Origin: Burkholderia sp. SRS-46
Lineage (GTDB): Bacteria > Pseudomonadota > Gammaproteobacteria > Burkholderiales > Burkholderiaceae
Reading direction: 5' to 3'
Assembly: GCF_004343775.1 (NCBI RefSeq)
Contig: NZ_PTXL01000008.1
Span: 1 to 64,000, forward strand
Length of the DNA stretch: 64,000 nt
Numbering within the stretch: the first letter of the stretch is position 1; each line of letters starts with the position of its first letter. The notes below the pieces were generated by a model that made no database searches, was not told the DNA's origin, and saw only the letters and a list, made by a program, of their open reading frames with translations. Both the position numbers and the translations under genes were made by a program. Shown here piece after piece: positions 62,931-64,000 of this stretch.

Positions 62931-64000
62931 TCAGCCGAGCCAGCGGCGCGCGTTGCGGAACACGCGCATCCACGGGCTGGCTTCGTCCCAGCCTTCCGGG
63001 TGCCAGCTCATCGTGACCGTGCGGTGCACGCGCTCCATATGCGGCATCAGCACCGAGAAGCGGCCGTCGGCGGTCGTCACCGACGTGATGCCGGCCGGCG
63101 ACCCGTTCGGGTTGAACGGATAGCGCTCGGTCGCTTCGCCGCGATGATCGACGTAGCGCATCGCGACCGCGACGCGGTCGATGTCACCCTGCTGCGAGAA
63201 ATCCGCATAGCCTTCGCCATGCGCGACCGCGACCGGAATGCGCGAGCCTTCCATCCCAGCGAAGAAGATCGACGGCGACGCCTGCACCTCGACGAACGAG
63301 AAGCGCGCCTCGAACTGCTCCGACTTGTTGCGCGTGAACTTCGGCCACGCTTCCGCGCCCGGGATCATCGACGCAATGCTCGACAGCATCTGGCAACCGT
63401 TGCAGATACCGAGCGCGAACGTGTCCTGACGCGCGAAGAATGCCGAGAACATGTCGGCCAGGTTCGCGTTGAAGCGGATCGTCTTCGCCCAGCCCTCGCC
63501 CGCGCCCAGCACGTCGCCGTACGAGAAGCCGCCGCACGCCACCGCGCCCGCGAAATCGGCGAGCGTCACGCGGCCCGCGAGCAGGTCGCTCATGTGCACG
63601 TCGTGCGCGTCGAAGCCGGCGCGGTCGAACGCATACGCGGTTTCGAGGTGCGAGTTCACGCCCTGCTCGCGCAGCACCGCGACGCGCGGACGCGCGCCGG
63701 TCGCGATGTACGGCGCGGCGATGTCGTCGGCCGGCTCGAACGTCAGCACCGGTGCGATGCCCGGGTCGGCCGCGTCGAGCAGCGTGTCGTATTCGGCATC
63801 CGCGCAGGCCGGGTTGTCGCGCAGGCGCGCGATGCGCCAGCTCACCTCGGCCCAGGCGCGATGCAGGTCGACGCGCGGCGCGTCGAAGATCTTCTTCGCG
63901 TCGCGGTACACCTCGATCACGTCGCGCTCGTTGACCGTGCCGATCACGTGCGAGCAGGCGGACAGGCCGAATTCGCGCAGCGCGCCGAGCACCGCGTCGC
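62931..64000 (-). CDS. purL: Phosphoribosylformylglycinamidine synthase PurL, 3' part
   Basis: C-terminal ~356 residues of the large single-chain PurL, which makes FGAM from FGAR, glutamine and ATP in purine synthesis. The visible part covers the end of the second synthase half and the whole class I glutamine amidotransferase domain, with RVAVLREQGVNSHLE, the catalytic Cys in LGICNGCQML and the His in PHMERV near the end. The frame stays open to the window edge, so the 5' end and start are not visible. Confidence 0.96.
   Translation of the reverse strand, partial: DAVLGALREFGLSACSHVIGTVNERDVIEVYRDAKKIFDAPRVDLHRAWAEVSWRIARLRDNPACADAEYDTLLDAADPGIAPVLTFEPADDIAAPYIATGARPRVAVLREQGVNSHLETAYAFDRAGFDAHDVHMSDLLAGRVTLADFAGAVACGGFSYGDVLGAGEGWAKTIRFNANLADMFSAFFARQDTFALGICNGCQMLSSIASMIPGAEAWPKFTRNKSEQFEARFSFVEVQASPSIFFAGMEGSRIPVAVAHGEGYADFSQQGDIDRVAVAMRYVDHRGEATERYPFNPNGSPAGITSVTTADGRFSVLMPHMERVHRTVTMSWHPEGWDEASPWMRVFRNARRWLG

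Overview
The window is GC-rich DNA (strong G/C third codon positions, long spurious antisense frames) with gene content and order typical of the primary chromosome of a Burkholderia species, most likely the Burkholderia cepacia complex. Pointers are a complete 4-amino-4-deoxy-L-arabinose (Ara4N) lipid A cluster with ArnA split into two genes, the hom-thrC-moeA-moaD-moaE order, the rpsF-priB-rpsR-rplI-dnaB block, and the ygfZ / mltG-tmk-holB-tatD neighbourhood. The genus comes from gene content, not a database search. No tRNA, rRNA, CRISPR array, insertion sequence or prophage was seen.

Layout. 1-7.3 kb: a group III truncated haemoglobin, then minus-strand molybdopterin genes (moeA-moaD-moaE) behind alaA-hom-thrC. 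7.3-15.7 kb: a plus-strand block with a small Mth938-fold gene and the Ara4N pathway arnT-arnF-like-arnB-arnC-arnA(formyltransferase)-arnA(decarboxylase)-arnD, then peroxiredoxin bcp. 16-19.1 kb: a PIN-PhoH ATPase and an NlpC/P60 lipoprotein. 19.4-21.1 kb: pit phosphate transporter with its DUF47 partner. 21.2-24.2 kb: ribosomal proteins S6, S18 and L9 with PriB and DnaB. 24.4-26.3 kb: an ECF sigma / zinc anti-sigma pair with a divergent matching promoter. 26.3-31 kb: a LysR regulator divergent from gcl-hyi-glxR (glyoxylate to glycerate). 31-35 kb: BON-LysM protein, asparaginase, PsiF, a small membrane protein and a SYLF lipoprotein. 35-39.9 kb: glycosyltransferase, AAA ATPase, MscS channel, Rap1a/Tai-like protein, periplasmic ankyrin protein. 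39.9-44 kb: tatD, a GNAT, holB, tmk, mltG. 44.3-47.5 kb: a RibD/DHFR-like reductase, ygfZ, an NRDE protein and a GNAT. 47.5-50.4 kb: esterase, zinc-free oxidoreductase, thioesterase, Dabb protein. 50.8-52.3 kb: a membrane diguanylate cyclase. 52.5-58.4 kb: a beta-oxidation group (acyl-CoA ligase, FadB-type enzyme, thiolase) with nicotinamidase inside it. 58.5-64 kb: selO, msrB, yciB, bolA-like, a parvulin PPIase, a GNAT and the 3' part of purL, which leaves the window.

Most of the window is housekeeping or conserved metabolism. The points most worth following are (i) two divergent promoters with the same GGGAAT-N16-CGGTA motif between the ECF operon and lysR, with no intact gene on the plus side; (ii) a run of strong hairpins ending in an intrinsic terminator just before the BON-LysM gene; (iii) a promoter-terminator unit (~135 nt, no ORF) between bcp and phoH; (iv) a FadP/TetR-like palindrome overlapping a promoter before fadB; and (v) orphan exported proteins (Rap1a/Tai-like plus ankyrin). 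I saw no convincing evidence for an entirely new multi-gene system.
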